A stretch of DNA of 59,691 bases from Acidimicrobiales bacterium (GCA_015478655.1 JADMIJ010000014.1:1-59691), one strand, 5' to 3'. Counted from the stretch's first letter, positions 8,978 to 18,814 are shown. Translations and numbers: made by a program. Notes: generated by a model not told the origin, from the sequence alone.

Positions 8978-10440
8978 CCTCGCCGCGTCCGTCGACGTTC
9001 CTGGCCAACGCGGTCCGATCAGGGGCTCGATCGGCGGTGGACGTCCTCGAGGAGCACCTGGCGATCATCGAGTCGGGTGACGGAGAGGTCCATGCCTTCA
9101 ACCTGGTCACCGTGGATCTGGCCCGTGAACAGGCCATCGCCGTGGACCGGACGGTGCATGCAGGGGAGGACCCGGGACCGCTGGCCGGTGTGCCGGTGGC
9201 CTTGAAGGACAACCTGTGCACCCGAGGGGTGCCCACCACCTGCTCGTCGCACATTCTCGAGGGATGGCGCCCACCCTACGACGCCACGGTGGTGGACCGA
9301 CTGCACCGGGCCGGCGCGGTGATGGTGGGCAAGACGAACATGGATGAGTTCGCCATGGGCTCCTCGACCGAGAGCTCGGCCTTCGGCCCCACCCGCAACC
9401 CCCACGACACCAGCCGGGTCCCCGGCGGATCGTCGGGAGGCTCGGCCGCCGCGGTTGCCGCCGGATTCGTCCCCTTGGCGCTCGGCTCGGACACCGGCGG
9501 CTCGATCCGGCAACCGGCGGCCCTGTGTGGTGTGGTGGGCATGAAGCCGACCTACGGCACAGTCTCGCGCTACGGGTTGGTGGCCTTTGCCAGTTCTCTG
9601 GACCAGATCGGGCCGTTCGCCACCACCGTGGCCGATGCCGCCCTCCTCTTCGACGTCATCGGCGGTCACGATCCGTGCGACTCCACCTCGCTCAACCGCC
9701 CGACGCCGCGTGTCCTTTCCGTCCTGGATGACGGCGTGGCCGGCCTCACCGTGGGCCTGCTCACCGAGTTCCTCGACGGCGCCGACCCGGACGTGGTGGC
9801 CCGCACACGAGAGGCGGCTGATGCCCTCGCCGCCGCCGGCGCCCGGGTGGAGGAGGTCTCCGTTCCCGAGGTCGTTCTCGGTCTGTCCGCCTACTACCTC
9901 ATCGCCCCGGGAGAAGCTTCTTCCAACCTGGCCCGCTACGACGGGGTCCGCTACGGGCTCAGGGTCGATGCCGCCGACACCGTGGCCATGAACAGAGCCA
10001 CCAGGTCGGCCGGTTTCGGGGCGGAGGTCAAGCGCCGGATCATGCTCGGGACCTACGTGCTCTCGGCCGGGTACATGGACGCTTACTACAATCAGGCCTT
10101 GCGGGTGCGCACCAAGATCATCGAGGGATTCGCCACCGCCTACCGGCGGTGCGACGTCCTGCTCGGCCCCACCACCCCGACCACCGCGTTCCCTGTCGGC
10201 GCCAAGACGGGTGACCCGTTGACCATGTACCTGTCCGATGTCTGCACCATCCCTACCAACCTGGCCGGACATCCGGCCGTCAGCGTCCCGTTCGGGACCG
10301 GCGATGACGGACTGCCGGTGGGGGTGCAGGTGCTGGGGCCGGCCCTGTCCGAGGGCACCATCTTGAAGGTGGCCGCGGTGGTCGAAGCCGCCGCCCCGCC
10401 CTTGGCGGCCCCCGTCCTGGCCGTGGGGGGCCGGGCATGA
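8974..10440 (+). CDS. gatA: Glu-tRNA(Gln)/Asp-tRNA(Asn) amidotransferase subunit A
   Basis: The amidase subunit of GatCAB (488 residues), which frees ammonia from glutamine for conversion of misacylated Glu-tRNA(Gln) or Asp-tRNA(Asn). The Ser-cisSer-Lys triad is intact: Lys78 in VALKDN, Ser153 in the GGSSGGSAA signature and Ser177 in [10 protein letters not shown], almost the same numbering as staphylococcal GatA. The amidase signature continues with [19 protein letters not shown]. Start is a GTG overlapping gatC (GTGA); the stop overlaps gatB (ATGA). Its presence indicates that at least one of Gln-tRNA and Asn-tRNA is made by the indirect route. Confidence 0.98.
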   Translation: MTSPRPSTFLANAVRSGARSAVDVLEEHLAIIESGDGEVHAFNLVTVDLAREQAIAVDRTVHAGEDPGPLAGVPVALKDNLCTRGVPTTCSSHILEGWRPPYDATVVDRLHRAGAVMVGKTNMDEFAMGSSTESSAFGPTRNPHDTSRVPGGSSGGSAAAVAAGFVPLALGSDTGGSIRQPAALCGVVGMKPTYGTVSRYGLVAFASSLDQIGPFATTVADAALLFDVIGGHDPCDSTSLNRPTPRVLSVLDDGVAGLTVGLLTEFLDGADPDVVARTREAADALAAAGARVEEVSVPEVVLGLSAYYLIAPGEASSNLARYDGVRYGLRVDAADTVAMNRATRSAGFGAEVKRRIMLGTYVLSAGYMDAYYNQALRVRTKIIEGFATAYRRCDVLLGPTTPTTAFPVGAKTGDPLTMYLSDVCTIPTNLAGHPAVSVPFGTGDDGLPVGVQVLGPALSEGTILKVAAVVEAAAPPLAAPVLAVGGRA

Positions 10441-11888
10441 GGCCGGGATGGGAGATGGTCATCGGGCTCGAGGTGCACTGCGAGCTCAAGACGGCGACCA
10501 AGCTGTTCTGCGGGTGCCCCAACGTGTTCGGCGACGAGCCCAACACCAACGTGTGTCCCGTCTGCCTCGGCCTGCCGGGCTCGCTACCGGTGATCAACCA
10601 GAAGGCGGTCGAGCTGGCCATGGCCATCGGTACCGCGCTGCGCTGCGAGATCAGGCCGTCCACCTTCCACCGCAAGAACTACTTCTATCCCGACCAGGCC
10701 AAGGACTACCAGATCACCCAGTATGACGAGCCGATCAATGTGAACGGGTACCTGGACCTCCCCGACGGGACCCGCGTGGGCGTCGAGCGGGCCCACATGG
10801 AGGAGGACACCGGCAAGACGTCCCATGCCGGGGCGTCCGGACGTATCCACGGCGCCGACTACTCGCTGGTCGACTACAACCGGTCGGGAGTGCCGCTGGT
10901 GGAGATCGTGAGCGCCCCGGACATGCGCTCCTCGGCCCAGGCCCGCGCCTATGCCGCCGAGCTCCGAGCGGTGCTGATCGCCTCCGGTGCCTCGGACGGC
11001 AAGATGGAGGAGGGATCGATGCGGGTCGACGCCAACGTGTCGGTGCGGCGATCCCCCGACGAAGCCTTCGGCACCCGCTGCGAGATCAAGAACCTCAACT
11101 CGGTCCGATCGGTGGGCCGCGCCGTCGAGTACGAGGCGGAGCGGCAGATCGCCCTCATCGAGTCGGGGGAGCGGGTGGTCCAACAGACCCGGCACTGGGA
11201 CGAGGATGCCGGGCGCACCGTGGCCCTGCGGTCGAAGGAGGATGCCTACGACTACCGCTACTTCCTCGAGCCCGACCTGGTGCCGTTGGTCCCCGACAGC
11301 GAGTGGATCCACGCCGTGGGCGACACCATGGGTCCCATGCCCGCGGTCAGGCGCGCCCGCCTGGTCGAGCTGTTGGGCGACGCCGGTGACGTCACGGAAG
11401 CACAGGTGGACCAGGTGGCCACCGTGGTCGACCTGGGTCTGGACGGACTGGTGATGGCGGCGGTGGCGGGGGGCGTCGGTTCGGGGTTGGCGCTGGCCCG
11501 CACGGCCAACGAGGCCGCCACCGACGCCGAGTCGGCCCGCCGCCTCGACCCAGAGCGCTATGTGGCCCTGTTGACCATGGAGGCGTCGGGCGCGCTGACC
11601 GCCACCCAGGCCAAAGCCGTGCTGGCCGAGCTGCTGTCCGCCGGCGGCGGCGATCCGGCCGCCATCGCCGCCTCCAGGGGATTCGAGACCATGTCCGAGG
11701 ACTCCCTGGCCGCCACGGTGGCCGACGTGGTGGCGGCCCACCCCGAGGACTGGGAGCGCTACTGCCACGGTGACGATGCCGATCGCAAGAAGCTGTCCCA
11801 GTTCTTCACCGGCCTGGTCATGAAGTCCACCCGGGGCCAGGCAGACGGCAAGGCGGTGGCCGCCGAACTGCGGCGCCTACGGGCCTGA
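10437..11888 (+). CDS. gatB: Glu-tRNA(Gln)/Asp-tRNA(Asn) amidotransferase subunit B
   Basis: The kinase/transamidase subunit of GatCAB (483 residues), which phosphorylates the tRNA-bound Glu or Asp and adds the ammonia delivered from GatA. The N-terminal signature [18 protein letters not shown] and the zinc-binding Cys pairs (CGC near 22-24, CPVC near 40-43) are intact, as are [21 protein letters not shown] and the [17 protein letters not shown] motif. The C-terminal helical/YqeY-like tail (about 330-483) is present. It is the last gene of the operon and converges on the GH43-like gene with a 27-base gap. Confidence 0.98.
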   Translation: MRPGWEMVIGLEVHCELKTATKLFCGCPNVFGDEPNTNVCPVCLGLPGSLPVINQKAVELAMAIGTALRCEIRPSTFHRKNYFYPDQAKDYQITQYDEPINVNGYLDLPDGTRVGVERAHMEEDTGKTSHAGASGRIHGADYSLVDYNRSGVPLVEIVSAPDMRSSAQARAYAAELRAVLIASGASDGKMEEGSMRVDANVSVRRSPDEAFGTRCEIKNLNSVRSVGRAVEYEAERQIALIESGERVVQQTRHWDEDAGRTVALRSKEDAYDYRYFLEPDLVPLVPDSEWIHAVGDTMGPMPAVRRARLVELLGDAGDVTEAQVDQVATVVDLGLDGLVMAAVAGGVGSGLALARTANEAATDAESARRLDPERYVALLTMEASGALTATQAKAVLAELLSAGGGDPAAIAASRGFETMSEDSLAATVADVVAAHPEDWERYCHGDDADRKKLSQFFTGLVMKSTRGQADGKAVAAELRRLRA

Positions 11889-11915
11889 TCACAGTAGTGG
11901 CGGAGGGGGGGCACC

Positions 11916-13094
11916 TTAGAGGCTCGGCGGAGGCCCTCCTGCGGCCAGATAGGGCCCCGTGGAGCCAAAGCCCAGTCGGGTGATGTACACCGGTCGCGGG
12001 GGTTTGTCAGGCTTGGGGGCCAGCGAGCGCCACGGGCTGTAGAGCATCCAGACGCCGGCGGAGTCCTTGAACACGGAGGCCTCGCCAGGTCCCTCTCCCT
12101 GGAGGTTCGATCCGAGGAGGGGACGTGGGGAGATGTCGGCGCAGGGACCGGCCGGCCCCGCGCAGCGGGCCGCTCCGATGCCGTAACTCGGCTGGTTGAA
12201 CCAGTTGCCCGAGTAGACGACCCAATAGGTGCCATTGACCTCGACCATGTCGGGCGCCTCGACAATGCTTCCCTGCCATCTCTCGTCGGGAGCCATCAGT
12301 TCCGAGGGCTGGCCGACGAGGCCCAGCCCATCGGCCGTCAGGGGCTGGGACCACATCTTCGTCGGCGTAGTGGCCCCGTCGATGTTCTGGTCGGACTTGA
12401 AGAGCATCCAGTTGGCGCCGGAGCCGTCGGTGAACACCCGCGGGTCGATCGACCCACCCTGGTCGGTCTGACAGATGAACGGAGTCCTGAACGGGGTGAA
12501 CGGACCGTCAGCCGCTCTTCCGATGGCGTCCCCAATGCATTGCATGGGAGGTGACGATCCTTGCAGCAGGGCGGTGAAGTAGAGCACGAACGTCGAGCCG
12601 AACCGGTGGATGTCGGGGGCCCAGGTAAAGCCGGGGACCGCCCAGGCGGGTAGTGCAGGAAGGGCGTCGCTGACCTGGCTCCAGTGGTCGAATGTGGTGG
12701 TGGAGGCCACTGGCACGTTGACCGGTGGCGTCCCCGGCACACCACTGGCATACAGGAAGTACCGACCCCCGGAGAGGTACAAGAAGGGGTCCGACTGATT
12801 CTGGCCCGACGAGACCAGCAACCCAGGGGATTGCGGGTTGGCGGCGGCCGGGGGGGAGACGGCGGCAACGGTGGCCGGGCCGGCGGCAGGCAGAGTGGTC
12901 GAGACGGCCGCAGGCAGGGAGTGGACCGTGGTTGAGCGCGCCGGGGTCGTGGCGGGCCCGGCCAGGGCCGCCACCGAGATGGCCACCGTCAGGGCGACGG
13001 CAAGCACACTGGCGACGATCACGACGGTAGAGCGTCGTGTGCGGTGCACGGGAGGCTTCCCCCCCGTGCTGGCCTGAGTCCTGTTGTCGATCAT
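11916..13094 (-). CDS. Membrane-anchored or secreted GH43-like glycosidase
   Basis: A protein of about 392 residues: a basic N-terminus, one hydrophobic helix (about 23-45: signal peptide or anchor), a Thr/Ala/Pro-rich linker (46-90), then a five-bladed beta-propeller catalytic domain. The GH43 triad can be proposed as Asp102 (NQSDPF, base), Asp217 (GSIDPRVF) and Glu279 (SIVEAPDM, acid). Repeated blade motifs such as TWAPDIHRF and YWVVYSGN are seen. GH43 enzymes usually cleave arabinan, arabinofuranosyl or xylan links. In an actinobacterium the target might be cell-wall arabinan or the surface glycan encoded nearby, though that is inference. The ATG at 13094 has GGGAGG about 12 bases upstream; a TTG at 13121 is the alternative start. 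Confidence 0.85.
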   Translation of the reverse strand: MIDNRTQASTGGKPPVHRTRRSTVVIVASVLAVALTVAISVAALAGPATTPARSTTVHSLPAAVSTTLPAAGPATVAAVSPPAAANPQSPGLLVSSGQNQSDPFLYLSGGRYFLYASGVPGTPPVNVPVASTTTFDHWSQVSDALPALPAWAVPGFTWAPDIHRFGSTFVLYFTALLQGSSPPMQCIGDAIGRAADGPFTPFRTPFICQTDQGGSIDPRVFTDGSGANWMLFKSDQNIDGATTPTKMWSQPLTADGLGLVGQPSELMAPDERWQGSIVEAPDMVEVNGTYWVVYSGNWFNQPSYGIGAARCAGPAGPCADISPRPLLGSNLQGEGPGEASVFKDSAGVWMLYSPWRSLAPKPDKPPRPVYITRLGFGSTGPYLAAGGPPPSL

Positions 13095-13604
13095 GCGAGC
13101 CAATAACCTCCCGAGCGCCAAATCAGGCTGCCCGACCCCCCGGGCTCACGGCACCAGACAGGATATCGCCGCCTGGGGAACAACAGTGGACATCTCGCCG
13201 GGATCTGGGGACACGCCAAGAAATCCGGAGGAAAAGGTAGGGATATCGCGTCACCCTCTTGACCTCGGATAAGACACCGATCACAGTGTCAATTGTTCGG
13301 GAAACCGAAGCTCCACCGGAGTCCGGAGGGGATCGGAAATGAGGTTGAGAGACCTCATCGAAGATCAACTTTCGGGCGCAGTGGGGCAGTAGGTGACCGG
13401 CGTGGTGGACCGGTGACGGGCTTTTGGCTGCTCTTCGGAGTACCGGGTTCGGTGCCAGTGCAGGGTCGTCCGACACGGCCCGGTACGGGTGAGACCGGTC
13501 CGCAGTGAACGTGGCCCCGAGGAGCTCGGGCGGTTCCGACCGTTCGGTTACTCGGGGCTGCGTCGCGCCCGTGAAGAGTTCGGGTGGCACCCCGGCGACG
13601 TGGC
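13095..13604. other. Intergenic region without a convincing gene
   Basis: About 510 bases between the start of the GH43-like gene and the stop of the CDF transporter gene, both on the minus strand. Open frames here have no recognisable protein features. It must hold the GH43-gene promoter. A short inverted repeat, GACAC (13273-13277) and GTGTC (13286-13290), is the only structure I noted, and it may be chance. Confidence 0.5.
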
Positions 13605-14519
13605 TCAGCGGTGGCGGGTCGAGCCGGTGGTCGGGACGACCAACTCCATCCGGCAAGGGTCCTCGTCGTCGTTGCAGCGCTCGCACTCGAGTTCGAGGGT
13701 GCTGTGCGAGATGGAGAACGGGCCGGCGATGGCCGCTTTCACCCGCTCTCCGACCGCCTGCGCCTCCTCGAGTGAGGGATGACCGGTGAGCACGAGGTGC
13801 GCCGAGAGCACCCGCATCTCGCTCGACAGGCTCCAGACGTGGAGGTCGTGCACCTCGCCCACGCCCTGGACATCGACCATGGCCGCGATGAGTTCGGTCA
13901 GATCCACATCGGACGGGGTGGATTCGAGGAGCACGGCGATGCTGCTCCGGAACACCCGGGAGGCCTGGTACACGATGATGGCCGCCACGACCAGGGCCGA
14001 TACAGGATCGAGCCAGGTTGCCGAGGGTGCCAAGAGGAGGGCCACCGCGGCCACAATGACGGCCAGTGAGGCCAGGGCATCGCCCACCATGTGCAGGACG
14101 GCCGAGCGCATGTTCAGATCGGTAGACCCGTCGCGGAGGATAAGGGCGGCCACTCCGTTGATGACCAGCCCCAATGAGGCCACGAGGACCACGAGGCCGG
14201 CGCGCACGTGTTCGGGATGCCCGAGGCGGTCGATGCTTCCGATCACGATCAGGACGGTGACGACGGCGATGAGCGAAGCATTGGCCAGGGCCGCCAAGAT
14301 GGTGGCCCGGTGATTGCCGAAGGAACGCTCGGCGTTCGGGGGCCGCAATGCCAAGCGGACAGCCACCATCGAAAGCGCGAGCGCACCCACATCCGTGAGG
14401 TTGTGCCCGGCGTCGGCCAAAAGACCTGTCGAACGCGCCACCAGTCCGAGGAGGACCTGGGCGACGACCAGCCCGGCATTCATGGCCAGGCTGATGGCGA
14501 GTCGTCGGGTTCGAGTCAC
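13605..14519 (-). CDS. Cation diffusion facilitator (CDF) family metal exporter
   Basis: A 304-residue membrane protein with six transmembrane helices and a C-terminal cytoplasmic ferredoxin-like domain (about 205-290). It should export Zn(II) or a similar divalent metal in exchange for protons. The transport-site motifs are intact: His39 and Asp43 in LLADAGHNLTD (helix 2), and His143 and Asp147 in HMVGD (helix 5). This His/Asp set is usual for zinc/cobalt/cadmium members (ZitB/CzcD group). The C-terminus has a CxxC-type tail (ECERCNDDEDPC) that may bind metal. The start is a GTG with GAGGAAA upstream, divergent from the DUF218 gene. Confidence 0.93.
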   Translation of the reverse strand: MTRTRRLAISLAMNAGLVVAQVLLGLVARSTGLLADAGHNLTDVGALALSMVAVRLALRPPNAERSFGNHRATILAALANASLIAVVTVLIVIGSIDRLGHPEHVRAGLVVLVASLGLVINGVAALILRDGSTDLNMRSAVLHMVGDALASLAVIVAAVALLLAPSATWLDPVSALVVAAIIVYQASRVFRSSIAVLLESTPSDVDLTELIAAMVDVQGVGEVHDLHVWSLSSEMRVLSAHLVLTGHPSLEEAQAVGERVKAAIAGPFSISHSTLELECERCNDDEDPCRMELVVPTTGSTRHR

Positions 14520-14562
14520 GTAGATTTCCTCGACACGATCCTACCTGGGAACGAGTGGCCGA

Positions 14563-14568
14563 TAGCCT
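14563..14568 (+). promoter_or_regulatory. -10-like hexamer TAGCCT, leaderless-type promoter
   Basis: TAGCCT ends 6 bases before the GTG at 14575. No Shine-Dalgarno is visible, so a leaderless transcript is plausible. Confidence 0.42.
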
Positions 14569-14574
14569 CCACAC

Positions 14575-15126
14575 GTGCCCCTCCCGAAGTCCTCGTTTCG
14601 CCGCAAGGCGTTGATGACGCTCCTGGTAGTGGCTCTCCTCTTGGTGGTCACGATCCCGGTGGCCACGGCTCGCCTGTTCATCTGGCCTCCCAGCGACAAT
14701 CCGACCAGGGCGGACGCGACAGTGGCGCTCGGGGGCGATACCGGGCAGCTCCGGGCCAAGCAGGCGATCCAACTGGCGAGATCAGGCTATGCCCCGGTGG
14801 CGGTGATCTCTCTAGGTGGCAAGAGGGCAGTCCCATGCCCGAAGCCCATACGTGACGTGCGGGTCCTCTGCTTTCGGGCCGATCCTCTCACGACGCGGGG
14901 CGAGGCCGAATACGTCGCCCGGCTGGCAGCGCAACGACATTGGCATCGCATCATCGTGGTGTCCGAGCGGAGTCAAGCCACCCGCGCCCGTATGTTGTTC
15001 GAGAGGTGCACACCGATCCAGCTGGAGATGGTGCCGGTCACCGATCCGCGAGATCGCCTGCTCTATGACGTGGTCTATGAGTGGGGCGCCTTGGCCAAAG
15101 CACTGGTATTGGTGCGGTCGTGTTGA
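14575..15126 (+). CDS. DUF218 (YdcF-like) membrane-anchored protein
   Basis: A 183-residue protein with a single N-terminal hydrophobic helix (about 13-32), then a DUF218/YdcF-type alpha/beta domain. Family-like elements are the early strand ATVALGGDTGQ, the helix RAKQAIQLARSGYAPVAVISLGG, the TTRGEAEYVARLA stretch, and IIVVSERSQATRARMLFERC. Members of this family (SanA/YdcF) are envelope proteins of uncertain biochemical role, linked in E. coli to peptidoglycan or vancomycin barrier phenotypes. The start is a GTG with a -10-like hexamer right upstream. It is convergent with the FkbM gene. The function is unassigned. Confidence 0.82.
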   Translation: MPLPKSSFRRKALMTLLVVALLLVVTIPVATARLFIWPPSDNPTRADATVALGGDTGQLRAKQAIQLARSGYAPVAVISLGGKRAVPCPKPIRDVRVLCFRADPLTTRGEAEYVARLAAQRHWHRIIVVSERSQATRARMLFERCTPIQLEMVPVTDPRDRLLYDVVYEWGALAKALVLVRSC

Positions 15127-15163
15127 CGGCACACCTGCTCCTCAGTCCAGGGGGATCCGCCGG

Positions 15164-15955
15164 CTACTCGTGGGCTATCCAGTTCCACCGTTCCCCGGTG
15201 GCTAGTTCCTCCTTGAATTGAGCCAATCCGAGGGGACCGTGACCGTCCATGTCGAAGAGGCGTAGCCCGACGTCGTGGCAAAGGAGATTGAACATGTCGT
15301 CGTCTGATGCACCGAACTGCTCACCTCCGCCGCATCCGTGTTCGAATGCCACCACCGGCTTTGCCCGCCGAAGAACCTGCAGCCCGCCTTCGATGACGAG
15401 CGCCTCGGCTCCCTCAACATCGATCTTCACGAAGGCAGGCAACCACCCCTCCGGCAGATGATCATCGAGACGTTCGGTCCTCACAGTGATCAACTCGGTG
15501 GCCATCTGCTTGGGGTACGGACGTTCCTTCAATCCGCTGTAGGCCGGTGCATCCCGCACATGGACGAACCTGCTGACGCCTTCTTCGCTCGAGAGCGCCC
15601 GCTGTCGGATGTCCATCTCCGGAAATTGCCGGACCAGCGCCTGGCACTGATCAGGCAATGGCTCGTAGGCAATGTGGTGGCCAGCGGGAGCGAGACGGCG
15701 AAAATGGTTCAAGAACCAGCCGTGATGAGCGCCAACATCCAGACAATTTGAATCAGGCTTCAGCGAGAAGCTCAACAGGAGTTTGACATGCATGTCGTCG
15801 AGACGATTGCGACGATGCACCGAGTTGGCACCGCTTCCCGTCAGAACTTCCACGAGTTGATCGCGGCCTCGGGCGATTCCATGCCGAATACCCAGGGAGT
15901 CGGCGACTTTCAAGAGTTCGCTTCGCATGCACAAAGCATGGCATCGATTGACCAC
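15164..15955 (-). CDS. FkbM-family SAM-dependent methyltransferase
   Basis: A 263-residue protein with the FkbM methyltransferase core: motif I CLDVGAHHGWFLNHF, then HIAYEPLPDQC, and the family hallmark FVKIDVEGAEALVIEGG. FkbM enzymes O-methylate hydroxyl groups on polyketides and, very often in glycan loci, on sugars. I placed the start at a GTG preceded by a G-rich tract; an ATG at 15928 would remove nine residues. By eye the gene is less GC-rich than its neighbours, which may indicate recent acquisition. It lies at the edge of the glycan locus, next to the LuxR-type regulator on the same strand, with a 160-base gap. Confidence 0.87.
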   Translation of the reverse strand: MVNRCHALCMRSELLKVADSLGIRHGIARGRDQLVEVLTGSGANSVHRRNRLDDMHVKLLLSFSLKPDSNCLDVGAHHGWFLNHFRRLAPAGHHIAYEPLPDQCQALVRQFPEMDIRQRALSSEEGVSRFVHVRDAPAYSGLKERPYPKQMATELITVRTERLDDHLPEGWLPAFVKIDVEGAEALVIEGGLQVLRRAKPVVAFEHGCGGGEQFGASDDDMFNLLCHDVGLRLFDMDGHGPLGLAQFKEELATGERWNWIAHE

Positions 15956-16115
15956 TCTTCTACCCCCCCTCTACCTCCCCCATGTACGGCTTCCTCCCCG
16001 AATTCGAGCAGCAAGTGCCCCATAGACCTTGGGAGTCACGACTCAATTGCGACGCCGATTGCGAGATCGTCAAGTACAACCTGAGCAGAATTGACACGGC
16101 CTCTCTCACCGCTTC

Positions 16116-17489
16116 CTATCCAACTCCGGATGCAGCGGATTCCCGCGGCAGCTCTACCCCCGAGCCATTGGATGGGCTGCGTCCGAAGTCCCGGCTATTG
16201 GCAATAGCCACCGCGGCAAGCTGCGATCGGACTCCGAGCTTCCGCAGAATCGAGCGGATATGGGATCTCACGGTGGTCACCGACACGACGAGATCGTCAG
16301 CAATGTCCTGAGCCGACTTTCCGGTCGTCAAATAGAAGAGGACCCGGCGCTCGCTGGCGGTCAACTGGACCAGGGCGTCCATGGGTGGCGAATTCCGAAG
16401 GCCGCTGCCGGCGGGTGGCCACGATTCGTCCGCCGCTCCCGGACTGGTCCCCATTTGGCACAACTCGGAGCGCAGCTGGTCAAGGTCCAACAGGACGGTG
16501 GCTCCCTGCGCCAGGCAACCCGCCAGGGCCCCAGCACCGGCTCCTGCTCCGACGGCGAGCACTCCAATGCCATTCGAGTCGTACCTGCCAGTCAGTTGCG
16601 CGGCGATGTGCCAAGCGCTTGACGTCCACGTCGCCACTTCATTGGGTGGTTCTCGCTCTCCGTCAACCACCAGGACGACCAGGTCGAGTTCTACACCGTG
16701 GACATCCAGGACGAGTTCGTCTTCGCAGGCAAGAACGGTCGCTTCGGCCCGGAACCCCAGCCGTTCCGCTAGTGCCGTCGCGGCAACTGCAGACACCCCT
16801 GGGACACCGCTCGACGTGCGGCTGGGACTAACTACCAGAATGGTTCCCCTATTGCCAGGCCCGGAGTCGCCATGCCTAGTGCCGTACTTTGCGAAACCGT
16901 CGGCGTGGTACCGCACGACGGTCCGATGTCTTATCTGCCGAGCCAGCGTGGGCGGTCGGACCGGAGCCGGGCCCTTGCCCGTGCGCGTGCGTCCTTGGTT
17001 GCCGAGGACCGGATAGGTCAGGAGGGCAGCGCTGCCCAGCAGCCTGTCCACGGTGACTGTGGTCGACGAGGCGGTTCTCCCGGCCTGGCCAAGGCCCTTG
17101 CTGTCCTCGCCTCCGGGCAATCGCCGTTGTCGGACGTCCTTCGGATCGATCGAGCCACGCCGAAGATCCACCTGCTCGTTGAAGGTCTGGCTCTTACGGA
17201 CGGCTCGCGCCAGCCGCACGCCCAGCGTTTTGGGCGCCACCGCCTCAGCGTCCGGACCAAAGGCGATGGCGACCCGGGAGACCCCAAATGGGCATACACG
17301 GTCATCGTCCCGCACGACCTGCTCGATCCTCCGGAGAGCCAACTCGTAAGCCAGCTCCGAATCACCGGACCGTTCGCCGCTCGTTGCAATCGATGCCGGT
17401 CGGAGATCGACGAGCGCCACCGTTCGGCTCATCTGGTCGGCCCGGTCGGCGTAACGTCCAACCCAGCCATCTGTGACTTTGGTCGCCAT
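16116..17489 (-). CDS. LuxR-type transcriptional regulator with degenerate GGDEF-like N-terminus
   Basis: A 457-residue protein. The C-terminus (376-430) is a clear LuxR/FixJ helix-turn-helix: LTASERRVLFYLTTGKSAQDIADDL followed by TVRSHIRSILRKLGV. Residues 23-100 read like a worn GGDEF domain: VALVDLRP, then a helix RRIEQVVRDDDRVCPFG, then VSRVAIAFG where GGDEF and its flanks should be, so the catalytic and GTP-binding residues are missing. The middle (about 200-370) has alpha/beta character (TILVVSP, LDLVVLVVDGE) without a family I recognise. The ATG at 17489 has a G-rich tract nine bases upstream. Its place at the head of the glycan locus suggests it controls that locus. Confidence 0.8.
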   Translation of the reverse strand: MATKVTDGWVGRYADRADQMSRTVALVDLRPASIATSGERSGDSELAYELALRRIEQVVRDDDRVCPFGVSRVAIAFGPDAEAVAPKTLGVRLARAVRKSQTFNEQVDLRRGSIDPKDVRQRRLPGGEDSKGLGQAGRTASSTTVTVDRLLGSAALLTYPVLGNQGRTRTGKGPAPVRPPTLARQIRHRTVVRYHADGFAKYGTRHGDSGPGNRGTILVVSPSRTSSGVPGVSAVAATALAERLGFRAEATVLACEDELVLDVHGVELDLVVLVVDGEREPPNEVATWTSSAWHIAAQLTGRYDSNGIGVLAVGAGAGAGALAGCLAQGATVLLDLDQLRSELCQMGTSPGAADESWPPAGSGLRNSPPMDALVQLTASERRVLFYLTTGKSAQDIADDLVVSVTTVRSHIRSILRKLGVRSQLAAVAIANSRDFGRSPSNGSGVELPRESAASGVG

Positions 17490-17794
17490 TGTTCTCGCCC
17501 CCCTGTGCACCGCTTTCGCTCCCGTCGCCCAAGGCAATCCCACGGTGGTGCCCCTTCGTTGGCCAATTCTAACCACGACGACCTCGAACGCAAGGCCGAC
17601 GTCATCAGATTTGACGAGCGAGAGATCTGGGGACCAAATCTTGACGTTGAGTGGTCGGCCGCGCCCTCAGCGTGATCTGACGGGGACGACCGAATGGCGA
17701 GCTAGTGCTTGCTCGAGCTGTATAGCCGATGTGTCGACCTCCCCGTGGGCCTCGAACGAACCAGACCGCCGGTGCAGGCGGGAGGCCGATGAGA
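17490..17794. other. Intergenic region upstream of the LuxR-type regulator gene
   Basis: About 305 bases with no supported gene, between the regulator start and the 3' end of the epimerase gene. It should contain the regulator promoter. I see no convincing hexamer pair or palindrome. Confidence 0.45.
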
Positions 17795-18730
17795 TCAGGA
17801 AACCCCCTCGAACCACCGCACCGTGGCGCGCAATCCCTCTTCGAGCTCCACTGGTTCGATGCGGGGGAACAGGCGCCTCAGGCGGGACTGATCGGCTTGC
17901 GAGTCGCGGACGTCTCCCATCCTCGATTCGGTGTGGCGACGGGCGAGCGGTTTGTCCAGCACTCTCTCGAGGATGCCGATGAGATCGAGGAGCGAAACCC
18001 TGGTACCGAAGGCCAGGTTCACCGGCTCTGGATCGGTCACCCGGCGATGGATGGCGTCACTCAGCACGGCGACCACGCTGTCCACATGGGTGAAGTCCCG
18101 GGTCTGGCGGCCATCGCCGTGCACGGGCAGGGGATCGCCCCGTAGGGCGGCGGCGATGAACGTGGGGACCACTGCGGCATAGGCGTGGTCGGGGGACTGC
18201 AAAGGACCGAACACGTTGAAGAAGCGGAAGGCGAGGACCGGGAGCCCGAACGCGCGACTGTAGGCCAGCGCGGCCGACTCTGCCGCCAATTTGCTGGCTG
18301 CGTACGGGCTGGCCGGCATGGTGGCCATGTCTTCCCGCTTGGGCAGGGCTGGATTGGCTCCGTACACCGATGATGACGACGCCACCAACACGTGTGGACG
18401 ACCGCCACGGCGCGCCGCCTCCAGGACCTCCATGGTGCCCGTGGCGTTGGTCACGTGGCTGGCCATCGGATCGGCCAGTGAGCGGGGAACGGATGGCCGG
18501 GCGGCCAGGTGCACAACGGCGTCGGCATCCTCGAACACCTGATCGAGGAGGTCGGCATCAAGGATCGATCCTTCGACCAGATCCACGTCGTGAATGGATT
18601 CCAGATTGTGGCGAGAGCCGGTCGAAAGGTCGTCGAGGGCCACCACCCCGGCGATGGCGGAGTCGTTCGCCAGGGCGCGGCACACATTGGCACCGATGAA
18701 TCCCGCCCCCCCGGTCACCACGACCTTCAC
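17795..18730 (-). CDS. NAD-dependent UDP-sugar epimerase, WbpP/TviC-like (probable UDP-GlcNAc 4-epimerase)
   Basis: A 311-residue extended SDR. The NAD motif GGAGFIG is at 7-13, the catalytic Tyr143-x3-Lys147 in SPYAASKLAAE, and the Ser cluster at 119-121 (SSSSVYG). The tract AFRFFNVFGPLQSPDHAYAAVVP and the VHGDGRQTRDFTHVDS motif are characteristic of UDP-hexose(NAc) 4-epimerases of the WbpP/TviC/GalE clan. Directly upstream on the same strand is a UDP-sugar 6-dehydrogenase, the same pairing as TviB-TviC and WbpO-WbpP, which turn UDP-GlcNAc into UDP-GalNAcA. GTG start; 84-base gap after the dehydrogenase stop. Substrate specificity (GlcNAc versus Glc) is inference. Confidence 0.88.
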   Translation of the reverse strand: MKVVVTGGAGFIGANVCRALANDSAIAGVVALDDLSTGSRHNLESIHDVDLVEGSILDADLLDQVFEDADAVVHLAARPSVPRSLADPMASHVTNATGTMEVLEAARRGGRPHVLVASSSSVYGANPALPKREDMATMPASPYAASKLAAESAALAYSRAFGLPVLAFRFFNVFGPLQSPDHAYAAVVPTFIAAALRGDPLPVHGDGRQTRDFTHVDSVVAVLSDAIHRRVTDPEPVNLAFGTRVSLLDLIGILERVLDKPLARRHTESRMGDVRDSQADQSRLRRLFPRIEPVELEEGLRATVRWFEGVS

Positions 18731-18814
18731 GGACGATCAGCCGTCCTCGGCCCCGCCGTCAGCGCGTTGGCGCAGCCCCGGTGCAGGCCGTCTCGCATCG
18801 TGATGCACCGGTGG

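Noticed and set aside
13273..13290. GACAC-8-GTGTC inverted repeat as an operator
   Set aside because: Only five paired bases with no clear promoter nearby; such a match is common by chance.
13123..14772. Long minus-strand open frame of about 549 codons
   Set aside because: It runs out of frame through the CDF transporter gene and translates to Arg/Gly/Pro-rich low-complexity sequence, a typical high-GC shadow frame.
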